A stretch of DNA of 64,000 nucleotides from Fodinicurvata halophila (lineage in GTDB: Bacteria; Pseudomonadota; Alphaproteobacteria; Kiloniellales; DSM-21159), in NCBI RefSeq assembly GCF_042651425.1, contig NZ_JBHSCW010000006.1, forward strand, positions 62,001-126,000. The letters are read 5' to 3'. This document shows, in pieces, positions 26,770 to 35,813 of this stretch; the stretch's first letter is position 1; each line of letters begins with the position of its first letter. Made by a program: the position numbers and the translations under genes. The notes beneath the pieces were generated by a model. The model was not told the origin of the DNA, did not search any database, and saw nothing but the letters and a program-made list of their open reading frames with translations.

Positions 26770-27510
26770 ATGACCGAAGGTATTCAGAACAAGGTTGTTG
26801 TGATCACCGGTGCCAGTAGCGGATTCGGTGCCGAGACCGCCCGCCATCTTGCCAGGGAGGGTGCCAAGCTGGTGCTTGGCGCGCGGCGCCTCGACCGTAT
26901 GCAGGCACTGGCCGACGAAATCGGGCTCGACAAGGAAGCGGTGGTCAAGACAGACGTGACCGATCGTGCACAGGTACAGGCATTGGTCGATCACGCGGTG
27001 AACATTCACGGCCGGATCGACGTGATCCTGAACAACGCCGGCCTAATGCCGCTGTCACCGCTTGAAATGCTCCGTGTCGACGAGTGGAATCAGATGGTCG
27101 ACGTTAACATCAAGGGTGTCCTTTATGGCATCGCTGCTGCCCTGCCGTATATGAAGGAGCAGAAGAGTGGGCACGTCATTAACGTCTCTTCGGTTGCCGG
27201 ACACGTCGTCAATCCCGGCGGCGTAGTCTACTGCGCGACCAAGCATGCGGTTCGCGCCATTTCGGAAGGGCTACGCAAGGAGGTGAAGCCCTACAACATC
27301 CGTTCGACCATCCTCTCGCCCGGTGCGGTGAACACCGAACTGCCGGGCTCCATTGGGGCCGAGGAGGTCTCCGAGGCAATCCATGGCTTCTATAAGGAGC
27401 ACGCGATCCCGGCTGACAGCTTCGCCCGCTGCGTCCTTTTCGCGATTCAGCAGCCGGAGGAGGTCGACATTAACGAGATCCTCTATCGGCCGACCAGTCA
27501 GGAGCTTTGA
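26770..27510 (+). CDS. Short-chain dehydrogenase/reductase
   Basis: The classical SDR features are complete in 246 residues: TGASSGFGAE for the dinucleotide, the NNAG motif in VILNNAGLMP, catalytic Ser in NVSSVAGHV, and the Y-x3-K pair in YCATKHA. Arg in GARRLDR suggests NADP(H). AGAGG precedes the ATG. It is divergent from the LysR gene, the usual arrangement for a LysR target. Substrate unknown. Confidence 0.9.
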   Translation: MTEGIQNKVVVITGASSGFGAETARHLAREGAKLVLGARRLDRMQALADEIGLDKEAVVKTDVTDRAQVQALVDHAVNIHGRIDVILNNAGLMPLSPLEMLRVDEWNQMVDVNIKGVLYGIAAALPYMKEQKSGHVINVSSVAGHVVNPGGVVYCATKHAVRAISEGLRKEVKPYNIRSTILSPGAVNTELPGSIGAEEVSEAIHGFYKEHAIPADSFARCVLFAIQQPEEVDINEILYRPTSQEL

Positions 27511-27740
27511 GCGTTCTCTGAGTATCGTGACTTGTACCAATCGCTTCGGATAGGGCCGCTTTCTACTCTGCTCGAGGGCGGTTGGTGCACCGGCGATGGC
27601 ACCCCGCCTTCGAGTTCTTGCGAATCTCGCATGCATGGATGCTTCCAGCTATCACCGCATAGCAGGAAGTTGTTTCTGCCAAACAGTTTCAGACCTAGGC
27701 CTGAAAGTTGCCTACCACGTTTTCTATTCGGACTGTCCAG

Positions 27741-28019
27741 CTAGCCTGCGTCTTGCGGATCTTCCTCCCACACCATGACCTCGACCTTGTGACCGTTGGG
27801 GTCGCGCAGGAAGCAGCCGTAGTAGGGCTCTCCGTAGATCGGGCGCGGGCCGGGTTCGCCGTCGCCGCTGGCCCCGTTCTTCAGTGCCGTTTGCCAGAAG
27901 GCGTCGACCTGCTCTCGGGTGTCGGCGAGAAAGGCGACATGGCTGCCGTTGGCAAGGCCAGCGGACTGGCCGTCACCTTCACGATGCTGCCGAACAACTG
28001 GTTTATCTCGCTGCAGGCA
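27741..28019 (-). pseudogene. VOC/glyoxalase-family fragment
   Basis: The minus strand reads GSHVAFLADTREQVDAFWQT, then GPRPIYGEPYYGCFLRDPNG and HKVEVMVWEE, ending in a stop at 27741. This is the C-terminal half of a VOC-superfamily enzyme, with the metal-binding Glu in KVEV. A stop (TGA at 28020-28022) and frame loss remove the N-terminal half, so only a relic remains. Confidence 0.75.
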
Positions 28020-28252
28020 TCAACCGCCTCGAACCAGAATTTCTCCGCACCATCAAGAACACTTGAACCTTGAGATTGGTGAACTTCCTCCAGCATCTCG
28101 TGCTGATAAACCTCCAAAGTCGGGTATGTAAACCTCCCTCGATGGCGGTCTACTCCCATACACTGCTTTCCAGTAATTGGAGTTCTCTCTTAACGCGTTG
28201 AAGTCTTGCCCGGAATCCTGATCGGTTAAAGCCAACGCCCAAGGTAAGGGTT

Positions 28253-28381
28253 CACTCATTCCGAACGCTTCTTACCTGCGGTGAGATTCCTGCAGTGAGA
28301 TTCCACCATACGATAGCATAAGGGAATTTTCAATTTTATTTCCTGACACTTATCCTTTCTTGCACCTTTACTTGACATGGT
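28253..28381 (+). repeat. Left copy of the direct repeat bounding the copper block
   Basis: This segment matches 46768-46897 in the same orientation. Over about 55 bp starting at CTCATTC (28256) about four-fifths of bases agree without gaps, and both copies contain GGTGAGATTCC. Further right both end in a match around CTTTCT and TTGACAT, which in the right copy is the anticodon loop of a tRNA-Val(GAC)-like half. The two copies are 18.5 kb apart. Confidence 0.6.
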
Positions 28382-28615
28382 TCCGTTCGGGCAGCAGCGT
28401 GCAGCGATCAGCTTCGAGCACCTGCAGCTGGTACATCCCACCAGCCAATTCCCAACAAGAGCCCGCGTCGTGCAAAGGCTTCGCCTTCCACCCGGTCTGC
28501 GTTCATATAATATTAGGGGGCGAAGTTATTTACAGGCGCTGGGCACTGGTTGTATTGAACCCAAGCCAGCGAACGGCCTCCCTACGGAGCATACCTTCGT
28601 TTCACCACCCTCCAT

Positions 28616-29446
28616 TCAATTTCTGCCAGCCGAATGGGCTTGCATTGTCGGTTTGTTTGCCGAGTGTCGCGTTCGTACCATCAGGTAAAGTCCTAGTAGA
28701 ACCATAGGAACGGAAAGAATCTGGCCCATTGTGATCGGGCCGAGGATGAACCCCAACTGGACGTCAGGTTCACGGAAGAACTCGACGAACGTTCGGGCGA
28801 GGCCGTAGCCGACCAGGAAAAAGCCGGTGAGGAACCCGGCTCGGCGTCTTATTCTGGGGCGATGGGCCAGAACCGCCAACACGGCGAACAACACCAAGCC
28901 TTCCAGGACGGCCTCGTAGAGCTGGCTTGGGTGCCTCGGCAGGTCGCCACCATACGGAAAGACCACGGCCCAGGATACGTCGCTCACACGGCCGAAAAGC
29001 TCACCGTTCACGAAGTTTGCCAGGCGTCCGAAGAAGAGTCCGATCGGCGCCGCCACTGCAACGAGATCGCCCATTGCCAACGGGGAGAAGCCGCGTCGCC
29101 AGGAGAAGACTGCGATAGCAAGGAGCACGCCGACAAGACCGCCGTGAAAGGACATACCGCCATGCCAAACCATTATGGCTTCCAGCGGATGCTCCAGATA
29201 GTAGGCGGCATTGTAGAAGACCACATAGCCGACGCGCCCACCCAGAATAATCCCGAATATCGCCCAAACCATAAAGTCGTCGATATCCGGGGCATTTGGA
29301 CGGACGGTGTCACGTCTGGCGAGATGGAGACAGTAGCGCCAGCCGAGCAGGATCCCGGCAATATACGCCAAGGCGTACCAGCGTATCACCAAAGGTCCGA
29401 TTTCGAAGGCGATCGGGTCGATATTGGGAAACGAGACTTCTAGCAT
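28616..29446 (-). CDS. Prolipoprotein diacylglyceryl transferase
   Basis: Lgt attaches diacylglycerol to the lipobox Cys of exported prolipoproteins at the inner membrane. The 276-residue product has the family start (FPNIDPIAFEIGPLVIRWYA), the signature HGGMSFHGGLVG with the essential His, GRLANFVNGELFGR, and PRHPSQLYEAVLEG. Seven membrane segments are expected. It is alone, outside the usual chromosomal lgt context, and a promoter of the CueR type lies about 150 bp upstream. It is therefore probably an accessory, copper-induced Lgt that supports lipoproteins of the resistance system. Confidence 0.92.
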   Translation of the reverse strand: MLEVSFPNIDPIAFEIGPLVIRWYALAYIAGILLGWRYCLHLARRDTVRPNAPDIDDFMVWAIFGIILGGRVGYVVFYNAAYYLEHPLEAIMVWHGGMSFHGGLVGVLLAIAVFSWRRGFSPLAMGDLVAVAAPIGLFFGRLANFVNGELFGRVSDVSWAVVFPYGGDLPRHPSQLYEAVLEGLVLFAVLAVLAHRPRIRRRAGFLTGFFLVGYGLARTFVEFFREPDVQLGFILGPITMGQILSVPMVLLGLYLMVRTRHSANKPTMQAHSAGRN

Positions 29447-29598
29447 TCACTGGATCCTATCTGCTTCGATTCCACGGCTCCGCGCCGGCCCCTCGGCAAC
29501 CTTCGTTGCGCGCTCGACCTGTCGGGATCCCAGAGCATCAGTTGAAAGAATGCGCCAACCGTTTTGCTTGACCACGCCGACAGCAAAGCCAATAAGAA

Positions 29599-29629
29599 AT
29601 CATACAGATTCCAGCTACTGGAAGGTCAA
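29599..29629 (-). promoter_or_regulatory. MerR/CueR-type promoter reading into lgt
   Basis: On the minus strand a TTGACC -35 box (29629-29624) and a TATGAT -10 box (29604-29599) are separated by 19 bp containing the dyad TTCCAG-TAG-CTGGAA. An over-long spacer with a central dyad is the hallmark of MerR-family activated promoters such as CueR/HmrR copper promoters. No other minus-strand gene lies between it and lgt. Confidence 0.78.
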
Positions 29630-29677
29630 ATGAAAGATTCGCCACGCGTCAACGCAGAGCCCGCCTAAAAGTCATTC

Positions 29678-29708
29678 TTGACCTTCCTGCGATTGGAATC
29701 ATTAGCCC
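29678..29708 (+). promoter_or_regulatory. Degenerate CueR-type promoter on the plus strand
   Basis: TTGACC (29678-29683), a 19-bp spacer with TTCC-N7-GGAA, and TAGCCC (29703-29708) copy the layout of the promoter on the other strand 50 bp away, but the dyad is half degraded and the -10 is poor. It points right, where no convincing gene follows, so it may be the relic of a lost copper gene. Confidence 0.45.
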
Positions 29709-29918
29709 AACGCAAAGGTCTGGATCCAGTGCTGTCGGAAACCCCAGCCCTTGGACTTGGGATAAGGGGCCAATGGAGCAAGAACGAGAGCGAAGCGAGG
29801 GACAAGTTACAAGCAGGGCGATGGGCGTGACTGCGGCGTCACGCGGCGGCCCGACAGCTTACGAACATGCCCGGTTGAGAGCACTGCTTGCGGCCATAAA
29901 AGATCGCGCAGGCCATTA
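29709..29918. other. No gene recognised
   Basis: Short plus-strand frames start near 29773 but resemble nothing known and lie partly antisense to the transporter gene. The palindromic word GGCGTGACTGCGGCGTCACGC occurs near 29825 in parts (GCGTGAC and GTCACGC), which could end the leftward message of the EamA gene. Confidence 0.3.
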
Positions 29919-30809
29919 TCATTGGATAGAAACCTTTCCGCGGACTCCATGCTGTACAAAAAATATCCCGGCCAGCACCAATACAATACCGACAGCTTGC
30001 GGCCACACGAGCTGCTCATCGAACAGGGTCGATCCGATCACCAATCCAAAAATCGGTACAAGGAATGTGAAAGCATTGGCCCGATTGAGCTCAACATTTT
30101 CGAGAGCGGTAAACCATAGCCAGAATGCAAGGGATGAACCGAAGACCGCGAGCACGCCTAGAATGAGTACGAAGTCAACCGACCAGGTCAGAGCGGAAAT
30201 ATCCTCCGTGAATATCGACAGGAACATCAAAGGTACGGCACCGATGAGTAACTGGAATCCCATCGCCATCACGACGTCAGCTTCTCCGGTCAGGCGCTTG
30301 ATGGCGATATTTCCAATCGAAACGCCGGTCGCTGCAAGGACAATGTAAGTGATGCCCAGCGCATAGTCTGGTTCGGTGCCGGCGGCGAGACCCGGCCACG
30401 CTATTGCGCTGATACCCGCGAAGCCAGTTATCAGGCCTAGCTTTCCGAACGCCGTCAGCTTTTCCTTTAAGACGGCATGCGCGAGAAGCGCGGCAAGAAG
30501 TGGCTGTGCATTGGCAATGACGGTTGCAAGCCCAGGTGAAACGAATTCGGCAGCGTGGAACATGCCAAGGAAGCCCAGACTTGTCGCCCCAAAGCCTACA
30601 AGCGTGATCAGCGCCCAGGATCGGCCACTCCGGGGAATTGGCCGGCGGAAAAGCAGGCCTATAAGAATCAGGCAGAAACCGGCAAGACTAGCCCGCATCG
30701 CCGCAAAGGCTAGATGAGGCGCTAGATCGAGACCTAAGGTGATAAGAGGGAAACAGGAAGCCCAAAGCAGCATGACCGCCAGTAGACGGAAGATTACACC
30801 AACAGTCAT
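29919..30809 (-). CDS. EamA-family (DMT) transporter
   Basis: The 296-residue protein has ten hydrophobic helices arranged as two EamA repeats (first repeat near LLWASCFPLITLGLDLAPHL, second near GVSIGNIAIKRLTGEADVVM). It is an inner-membrane metabolite or drug exporter of unknown substrate. It lies within the copper block between lgt and the membrane protein gene at 31.0 kb. No feature ties it to metals other than position. Confidence 0.85.
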   Translation of the reverse strand: MTVGVIFRLLAVMLLWASCFPLITLGLDLAPHLAFAAMRASLAGFCLILIGLLFRRPIPRSGRSWALITLVGFGATSLGFLGMFHAAEFVSPGLATVIANAQPLLAALLAHAVLKEKLTAFGKLGLITGFAGISAIAWPGLAAGTEPDYALGITYIVLAATGVSIGNIAIKRLTGEADVVMAMGFQLLIGAVPLMFLSIFTEDISALTWSVDFVLILGVLAVFGSSLAFWLWFTALENVELNRANAFTFLVPIFGLVIGSTLFDEQLVWPQAVGIVLVLAGIFFVQHGVRGKVSIQ

Positions 30810-31031
30810 GTTACTGCCTTTTTGATCTCTTTCATCCTCATGATGCTCAGCCTCAGGACAGTCACAATTAAAGGATTGAGCTCATAAAATGTAGAATTAC
30901 CATCATTCCGTGGGACGCCAGTTTCTATTCCTGGAAATTCCAGTAACTAAGTGGTTGGATAGTAAAAATCTCAATGTCCAGAAGAGAGTGTTAAATATCG
31001 AGGAAAGATAAAATCTCTGGAAGCAAAGTAT

Positions 31032-31484
31032 CTATGACGCTTCTCCCTTTTTCATAGCGCCCCAGAACGCAAAACTTGGAAGAATCAACCATTGGGCAAT
31101 AGGGGTTATGCCCGCATCAAGGCCAGGCACCACCGGCATCAATTCACGGTATGCCCAGGCTTCCCGTACTTCTATGTTCAACCACTCACTGAAGAGAGTA
31201 TAGCCAAGGCCGATCCCTATGGCTGGCAAGGCCACCCGCCAATAGCCCTGTCCGGGCCATTGCTCCGTTCCGAAGAGGAGAAGGGAGGCGGTCAGCGCCG
31301 ATAGTGCAATCAGGATGTCGCCTGCCGTGCAATGCAACGCCGCAAAAACAATCTCGCGGGGCGTACCTGTCATCCAAAGAGTGTATAACGGCATGTGGGC
31401 AAACTCCCAGATGAGATTGCCCACCGCCATGAAGACAAGATAGCGCCGCAAAACATTGAGCCAAGTAATCTGGTTCGAGGCCAT
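31032..31484 (-). CDS. Small membrane protein in copper cluster
   Basis: The 150-residue protein has four hydrophobic segments, with the first near YLVFMAVGNLIWEFAHMPLY and the last near PIAQWLILPSFAFWGAM. A His-Met pair (FAHMP) and a Cys (LHCTAGD) face the membrane region. I do not recognise the family, though similar small membrane proteins occur next to copper genes. The ATG at 31484 is preferred over a GTG at 31493. It is the last gene of the leftward copper operon, 48 bp after the Met-rich protein gene. Confidence 0.65.
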   Translation of the reverse strand: MASNQITWLNVLRRYLVFMAVGNLIWEFAHMPLYTLWMTGTPREIVFAALHCTAGDILIALSALTASLLLFGTEQWPGQGYWRVALPAIGIGLGYTLFSEWLNIEVREAWAYRELMPVVPGLDAGITPIAQWLILPSFAFWGAMKKGEAS

Positions 31485-31532
31485 TGTTACCACTGCTGCG
31501 GCAAACCCTACACTTTGGTTGGAAGGTCCGTC

Positions 31533-32207
31533 TTATTCGGTAATCTGTCGAACCAGGCCCGGAAAGCGATTGAACGCCAGCTTCTGCACCAGGGACCCGT
31601 CGACTGTGACGATCTCCGCCGTAATCGTGGCGTCGCCCTCCGCAACGATGTCTCCAACCTCCAGGCGGGGATTGCCGTGATGCGCCAGTCGTTTCTCAAG
31701 GAACCCACGCACCTGGTCCGGTGTCATCTCGTTCTGCGCATTCTCCGGAATCCCATAGAGGATGTCGGGGCCACCCATCCTGTGGTGCCCTTTTCCATGA
31801 CCGCCAGCTCCCATCATCGATTTCATCATGGGGCACATCATTCCAGCCATGGGCATTTGTGTCTGACTCATTGCACCATGTCCCATATGACCCATCATGC
31901 CATGATTCATCATACCGGGCCCCATCATCTGGCCCATCATGCCGGACCCCATCTGACCCATGCCGTCCTGATGCGGCTGCATCTGCCTCGAGTTCGGCAT
32001 CATGTTCATCATGCCGGACATACCACCCGGCCTTTCAGTTGACGGTGCGTCATCAGCTGCTCCGGCTTGCGGCTGATCGGCCCCCTGGCTTTGCTCGGGA
32101 TGATGTGTCTCTTGGTCATCGTTCTCACTCTGGGCAAGCGCCAAAGTCGAGCTTGCGACCAGAATAATGCCGGCAAAAATAAATGAATTCAGTCTGTTCC
32201 CACGCAT
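31533..32207 (-). CDS. Exported Met/His-rich copper-binding protein
   Basis: A Sec signal (SFIFAGIILVASSTLALAQ) leads a mature protein with a central stretch of repeated Met, Gly and His (phrases GGMSGMMNMMPNSRQMQ, MGSGMMGQMMGPGMMNHGMM). Met-rich segments like this bind Cu(I) in the periplasm. The C-terminal ~70 residues are ordinary and folded in character (MTPDQVRGFLEKRLAHHGNP). AAGGAG precedes the start. Its place after the ATPase and DUF2933 genes suggests it receives or stores exported copper. Confidence 0.75.
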   Translation of the reverse strand: MRGNRLNSFIFAGIILVASSTLALAQSENDDQETHHPEQSQGADQPQAGAADDAPSTERPGGMSGMMNMMPNSRQMQPHQDGMGQMGSGMMGQMMGPGMMNHGMMGHMGHGAMSQTQMPMAGMMCPMMKSMMGAGGHGKGHHRMGGPDILYGIPENAQNEMTPDQVRGFLEKRLAHHGNPRLEVGDIVAEGDATITAEIVTVDGSLVQKLAFNRFPGLVRQITE

Positions 32208-32306
32208 GGCGTCTCTCCTTTGCCTGTAAGGGAATGATATGGGGTGACACTTCTACGCAGATCTGCAGAGCGGGATCCTGCTTCGAGATTGAAGGCAGGA
32301 TTGGAC

Positions 32307-32567
32307 TTATCGGTCATGGCCACCCCCGCCATGCCCGTCTCCACCATGTCCGCGATGCATGAAGAAATGCATGCCGACACAGAGCAGCAGGGGCAGCAGG
32401 AGCGGCAGGGCGGCAAGAATGTGCACACGATGGTCAATCCAGAGCCACACTGCGCCAATGGCCAACAGCACGCAGAGTGCAAAGCCTGCAGGGGTATTCA
32501 GGAAACTGCGCTTACTCGACGTGCCACCGTTCGATTCATCTTCATTCGGCTGCTGGTTATGCTTCAT
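32307..32567 (-). CDS. DUF2933-type membrane protein
   Basis: An 86-residue protein with the DUF2933 pattern: TPAGFALCVLLAIGAVWLWI, DHRVHILAALPLLLPLLLCV and a His-rich tail (HFFMHRGHGG). The start ATG overlaps the ATPase stop (ATGA). DUF2933 proteins are found beside CPx-ATPases and efflux genes; their role is not known. The His-rich tail may bind metal. Confidence 0.75.
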   Translation of the reverse strand: MKHNQQPNEDESNGGTSSKRSFLNTPAGFALCVLLAIGAVWLWIDHRVHILAALPLLLPLLLCVGMHFFMHRGHGGDGHGGGGHDR

Positions 32568-35092
32568 GACTTGGAAACCTCCAGTCGGGCGCCTTTCAGC
32601 AGAAGCGAGTTTCCTATCACCGACAGCGAACTTACTGTCATCGCAATCACGCCAATCATCGGATGGAGCAAGCCAAGCGCTGCTATAGGAATGGCCGCAA
32701 GATTGTAGAACCATGCCCAGAACAGATTCTGGACGATCTTTCGGAATGTCGCCTTGGACAGGGCGATCGCCTCGACGGCTTTGGTGAGTTCCCCTTTCAC
32801 CAGAGTGACATCTGCCGCTTCGATGGCGACGTCCGCTCCTGCTCCGATGGCAATACCGACATTGGCTTGCTTCAGGGCCGGTGCGTCATTGATGCCATCC
32901 CCAACCATGGCAACAGAGTTTCCGTAGCGTGACTGGAGATCGCGAATGGCGGCCACCTTGCCTTCCGGAAGAACACCCGCCTGCACTTCGTCGATTCCGA
33001 CCTGGTCGGCGACATGCCTTGCGGTGCGTTCATTGTCGCCGGTCACCATCGCAACCCGTATGCCGAGGTCGTGCAATGCTGCGATGGCGGCCTTCGAATC
33101 TTCCTTGATGGTGTCGGCAACAGCGACAATCCCGGCTGCATTGTTTCCAATTGCGACGAGCATCGCTGTTTTACCTGTGGTCTCGAGGTCCTCCAACTGC
33201 GCGGCAAGCTCGTCGATTGTAATCCCTGCCTCTTCGAGCAGGCGCCAACTCCCCACACGCACGATTTCACCGTCAACCTCGCCCTCGACACCCCGCGCCG
33301 TGACGGACTTGAAGTTCATAACCTCAGGCAGATCCAGGCCGCGCTCGCGCGCACCCGTAACGATCGCCTGTCCGAGTGGATGCTCACTGCCGGCTTCCAC
33401 GGCTGCCGCGGCTGCAAGAACTCTTGCCTCATCGAAGCCGGAACCTGTCACAACATCGGTCAAGGAAGGCTTGCCCCTGGTGATCGTGCCTGTCTTGTCC
33501 AATACGATGACCTTGATATCCTTCAAAGTCTGGATCGCTTCACCGGAGCGGATCAATACGCCCCGTTCCGCCCCCAGGCCACTGCCCACCATGATGGCCG
33601 TTGGGGTCGCAAGGCCGAGCGCGCAGGGACAGGCAATGACCAGAACTGCGACCGCCGCCAGAATGGCCGCAATGAGCGGGGTCATGCTTGGGTCAACCCA
33701 AGGCAGGAAACTGGAGCCCCAAGTAAGAATTGGACGTAGACTTTCACCCATGAGAAGCCATGCCAGGAAACTGACCAGGCTGATCAGAATCACTGCAGGA
33801 ACGAAGTAATTCGTCAGGCGATCCGCAAACTCCTGGATCGGAACCTTCGAGCCTTGCGCCTCTTCCACCAGGCGGATCACCTGCGACAGGAAGGTATCCG
33901 CTCCGACCTTTGTGGCACGGACCTTCAACATACCTTCCTTGTTGATCGTCGCCCCGATGACCGTGGCACCAGGTCCCTTCTCGACCGGTACGGACTCGCC
34001 GGTCGCTATGGACTCGTCGAGATGGCTGGTTCCTTCAATGATCTCACCATCCGTCGGAATCTTGGCGCCTGGCCGCACCACCATCAGATCCCCCAATTGG
34101 AGTTCCGATACGGGCACCTCCACCTCTTGGCCGTCCCGCAGCACGGAGGCGGTTTTCGCACCCATTGTGATGAGCCGCTTGATTGCCTGGCTTGCCCGCC
34201 CCTTGGCACGGGTCTCCAGGTAACGGCCCAGCATGTGGAAGGTCATTATGGTCGCGGCCATCTCGATGAACGAGGTCATCGGATAAACGAAACCGACGAG
34301 ACCGATCAGGTAGGGCGGCAGACTGCCCATTGAGATCAGCACGTCCATGTTGGCTGTCCGGTTCGTAAGCGAACGCCAGGCCGAGCGGTGCGTCGCAAAC
34401 CCGCCATAGAGAAAGACCACTGGGAAGGCGAGACCCGCAACGATTGCAAGGTAACCCGGAATAGGACGCCAGAACATTTCCGGGATCATCAGCAGCATGA
34501 TGAGCGTTGTCGGTATAGCGGCGATCCAAAGCCGCTTCCACGCCTGCGCCAGATAGCGTGTTTCGAGATCCTGCTCGGACGTTTGGGAAGGGCTCTCCGG
34601 CTTTTCTACTGATGCCACGTCGTACCCGGCACGCTCGACAGCAGTCTGGATGGCTGCGGCATCCGTAGCTTCACTGTCGAAATGAATGCTCACGCGATGA
34701 GTAGCAATGTTCGTGCTTACCTCGGAAATGCCCGGCAGTCTGCGGATTGAATCAGAGATGAGCCCGGCACAATGGTCGCTTCCCATGCCGGGAACCGTCA
34801 GGCGGACCTCGGCTTGACGCGCACTCCCCATTGTTTCGGCGTGGTCAACGTCATAGCCGGCTCGCTCCACCGCTGCCTTCAGGTCCTCCGGTCCAAGTAC
34901 AGCAGACTCGAAGCGGACAACGACACGATGGTTTGCAATGTTCGTGTGCACATCCGTGACTCCTTGAAGCCGCTTCAGGGAGCTGGAAACGAGTCCCGCG
35001 CAGTGATCGCTGCCCATGCCGGGGACGAGTAGGCGCGCAGAGCGAATGTCCGGCGCGTTTACGGACTGCGAGGGTCGTTGCTGAGTCATCAT
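32564..35092 (-). CDS. Cu(I)-translocating P1B-type ATPase
   Basis: This 842-residue pump exports Cu(I) across the inner membrane. Two N-terminal HMA domains are followed by eight membrane helices. The core carries the TGES loop (ATGESVPVEKG), the membrane CPC motif (VIACPCALGLATP), the phosphorylation site DKTGTITRG, the HP motif (EAGSEHPLGQ) and GDGINDAPAL. Both HMA domains have GMGSDHCAG instead of the usual GMTCxxC, leaving one Cys plus a His. The start ATG 35092 overlaps the preceding stop and has AGGAAGG upstream. It is in the operon driven by the CueR-type promoter at 35.8 kb. Confidence 0.92.
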   Translation of the reverse strand: MMTQQRPSQSVNAPDIRSARLLVPGMGSDHCAGLVSSSLKRLQGVTDVHTNIANHRVVVRFESAVLGPEDLKAAVERAGYDVDHAETMGSARQAEVRLTVPGMGSDHCAGLISDSIRRLPGISEVSTNIATHRVSIHFDSEATDAAAIQTAVERAGYDVASVEKPESPSQTSEQDLETRYLAQAWKRLWIAAIPTTLIMLLMIPEMFWRPIPGYLAIVAGLAFPVVFLYGGFATHRSAWRSLTNRTANMDVLISMGSLPPYLIGLVGFVYPMTSFIEMAATIMTFHMLGRYLETRAKGRASQAIKRLITMGAKTASVLRDGQEVEVPVSELQLGDLMVVRPGAKIPTDGEIIEGTSHLDESIATGESVPVEKGPGATVIGATINKEGMLKVRATKVGADTFLSQVIRLVEEAQGSKVPIQEFADRLTNYFVPAVILISLVSFLAWLLMGESLRPILTWGSSFLPWVDPSMTPLIAAILAAVAVLVIACPCALGLATPTAIMVGSGLGAERGVLIRSGEAIQTLKDIKVIVLDKTGTITRGKPSLTDVVTGSGFDEARVLAAAAAVEAGSEHPLGQAIVTGARERGLDLPEVMNFKSVTARGVEGEVDGEIVRVGSWRLLEEAGITIDELAAQLEDLETTGKTAMLVAIGNNAAGIVAVADTIKEDSKAAIAALHDLGIRVAMVTGDNERTARHVADQVGIDEVQAGVLPEGKVAAIRDLQSRYGNSVAMVGDGINDAPALKQANVGIAIGAGADVAIEAADVTLVKGELTKAVEAIALSKATFRKIVQNLFWAWFYNLAAIPIAALGLLHPMIGVIAMTVSSLSVIGNSLLLKGARLEVSKS

Positions 35093-35439
35093 TTCCTTCC
35101 TGACTTCTGAGACTGGTTCTGATTCCGTTCGATCCAGAGAACCGACGCAACGACCAGGGGACAGGCAATGAACAAGGCGATAGCCACGACCGTCCAAAGA
35201 TGAATTCCGATGAGCCACAAGATAGCTATGGTGGCAACCAGCCCAGCGGACAGGCATATCGAAACCTGGTGGCGTTTCAAAAACAGCGGGGAATTCTTGC
35301 CTTGCAACTCCTCCCCTCGAAACGGGTTATTGGACTCCATCCTCTCCGGTCCTTTCAGCTTCTTTCTCGAGTGGCCCTTTTTTCCATACAAAGAACCGAG
35401 AGCCAGGCCTTCCTGTCGAACGCCCAGTGCCTCAGCCAT
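35089..35439 (-). CDS. Small two-helix membrane protein
   Basis: The 116-residue product is basic and polar for its first 55 residues and then has two hydrophobic segments (VSICLSAGLVATIAILWLIG, LWTVVAIALFIACPLVVASV). AGAGGAA lies 6 nt before the ATG at 35439, which overlaps the end of the SHOCT gene by 8 bp; an internal ATG at 35340 also has a ribosome site. Family unknown. Position within the ATPase operon suggests a role in copper export. Confidence 0.6.
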   Translation of the reverse strand: MAEALGVRQEGLALGSLYGKKGHSRKKLKGPERMESNNPFRGEELQGKNSPLFLKRHQVSICLSAGLVATIAILWLIGIHLWTVVAIALFIACPLVVASVLWIERNQNQSQKSGRK

Positions 35440-35758
35440 TCAGGTTCCTCTTGCGCCTCTCGAACTCGTCCCCCTCGATTTCACCACGTGCGAAACGCTC
35501 ACGAAGAATGGCCTCCGGTCTTTCCTGCACCGCGGAAGATGAGCCTGACTTGCTCGAGCCGGAACCAATGCCGAAAGTCCGCCAGAGCATGACAACCGCC
35601 AGCACGAGCAATCCGAGGATAAGAACCATCATGATTGGGCCCATGTGCCAGGCACCATTCATCATGTGACCGCCATAGCCGCTACCAGTATCAGCCAGCG
35701 CGAAAGAGGAGATCGTGGAAGTAAAAGCAGTAAGTGAGGTCACGAGGCCCACGCGCAT
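35432..35758 (-). CDS. SHOCT-domain membrane protein
   Basis: The 108-residue protein has a cleavable-looking signal (LTAFTSTISSFALA), a Gly/His/Met-rich linker (GYGGHMMNGAWHMGP), a membrane helix (MMVLILGLLVLAVVMLW) and a C-terminal SHOCT motif (ILRERFARGEIEGDEFERRK). Such proteins commonly precede copper ATPase genes. It is the first gene after the CueR-type promoter, so it is likely strongly induced by copper. Confidence 0.8.
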   Translation of the reverse strand: MRVGLVTSLTAFTSTISSFALADTGSGYGGHMMNGAWHMGPIMMVLILGLLVLAVVMLWRTFGIGSGSSKSGSSSAVQERPEAILRERFARGEIEGDEFERRKRNLNG

Positions 35759-35813
35759 AGTCTTGAGTCCTTCTTTGCGAAGCTGCCCGGCGTTCGAGCA
35801 GCGTTACATGATG

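Larger units (their letters stand above)
27511..28615. other. Gene-poor junction region
   Basis: This 1.1-kb stretch has only a broken VOC gene (27741-28019) and a repeat segment (28253-28381). The motif GCTTTCCAGTAA-TG-AG at about 28165 also occurs just upstream of the integrase start at 48.7 kb in inverse orientation. The region 28382-28615 shows no supported gene. Confidence 0.45.

Noticed and set aside
26341..27009. 222-residue minus-strand frame upstream of LysR
   Set aside because: Half of it is antisense to the SDR gene and no ribosome site or known motif supports it.
29773..30348. 191-residue plus-strand gene beyond the degenerate copper promoter
   Set aside because: It is mostly antisense to the EamA transporter and shows no protein-like motif.
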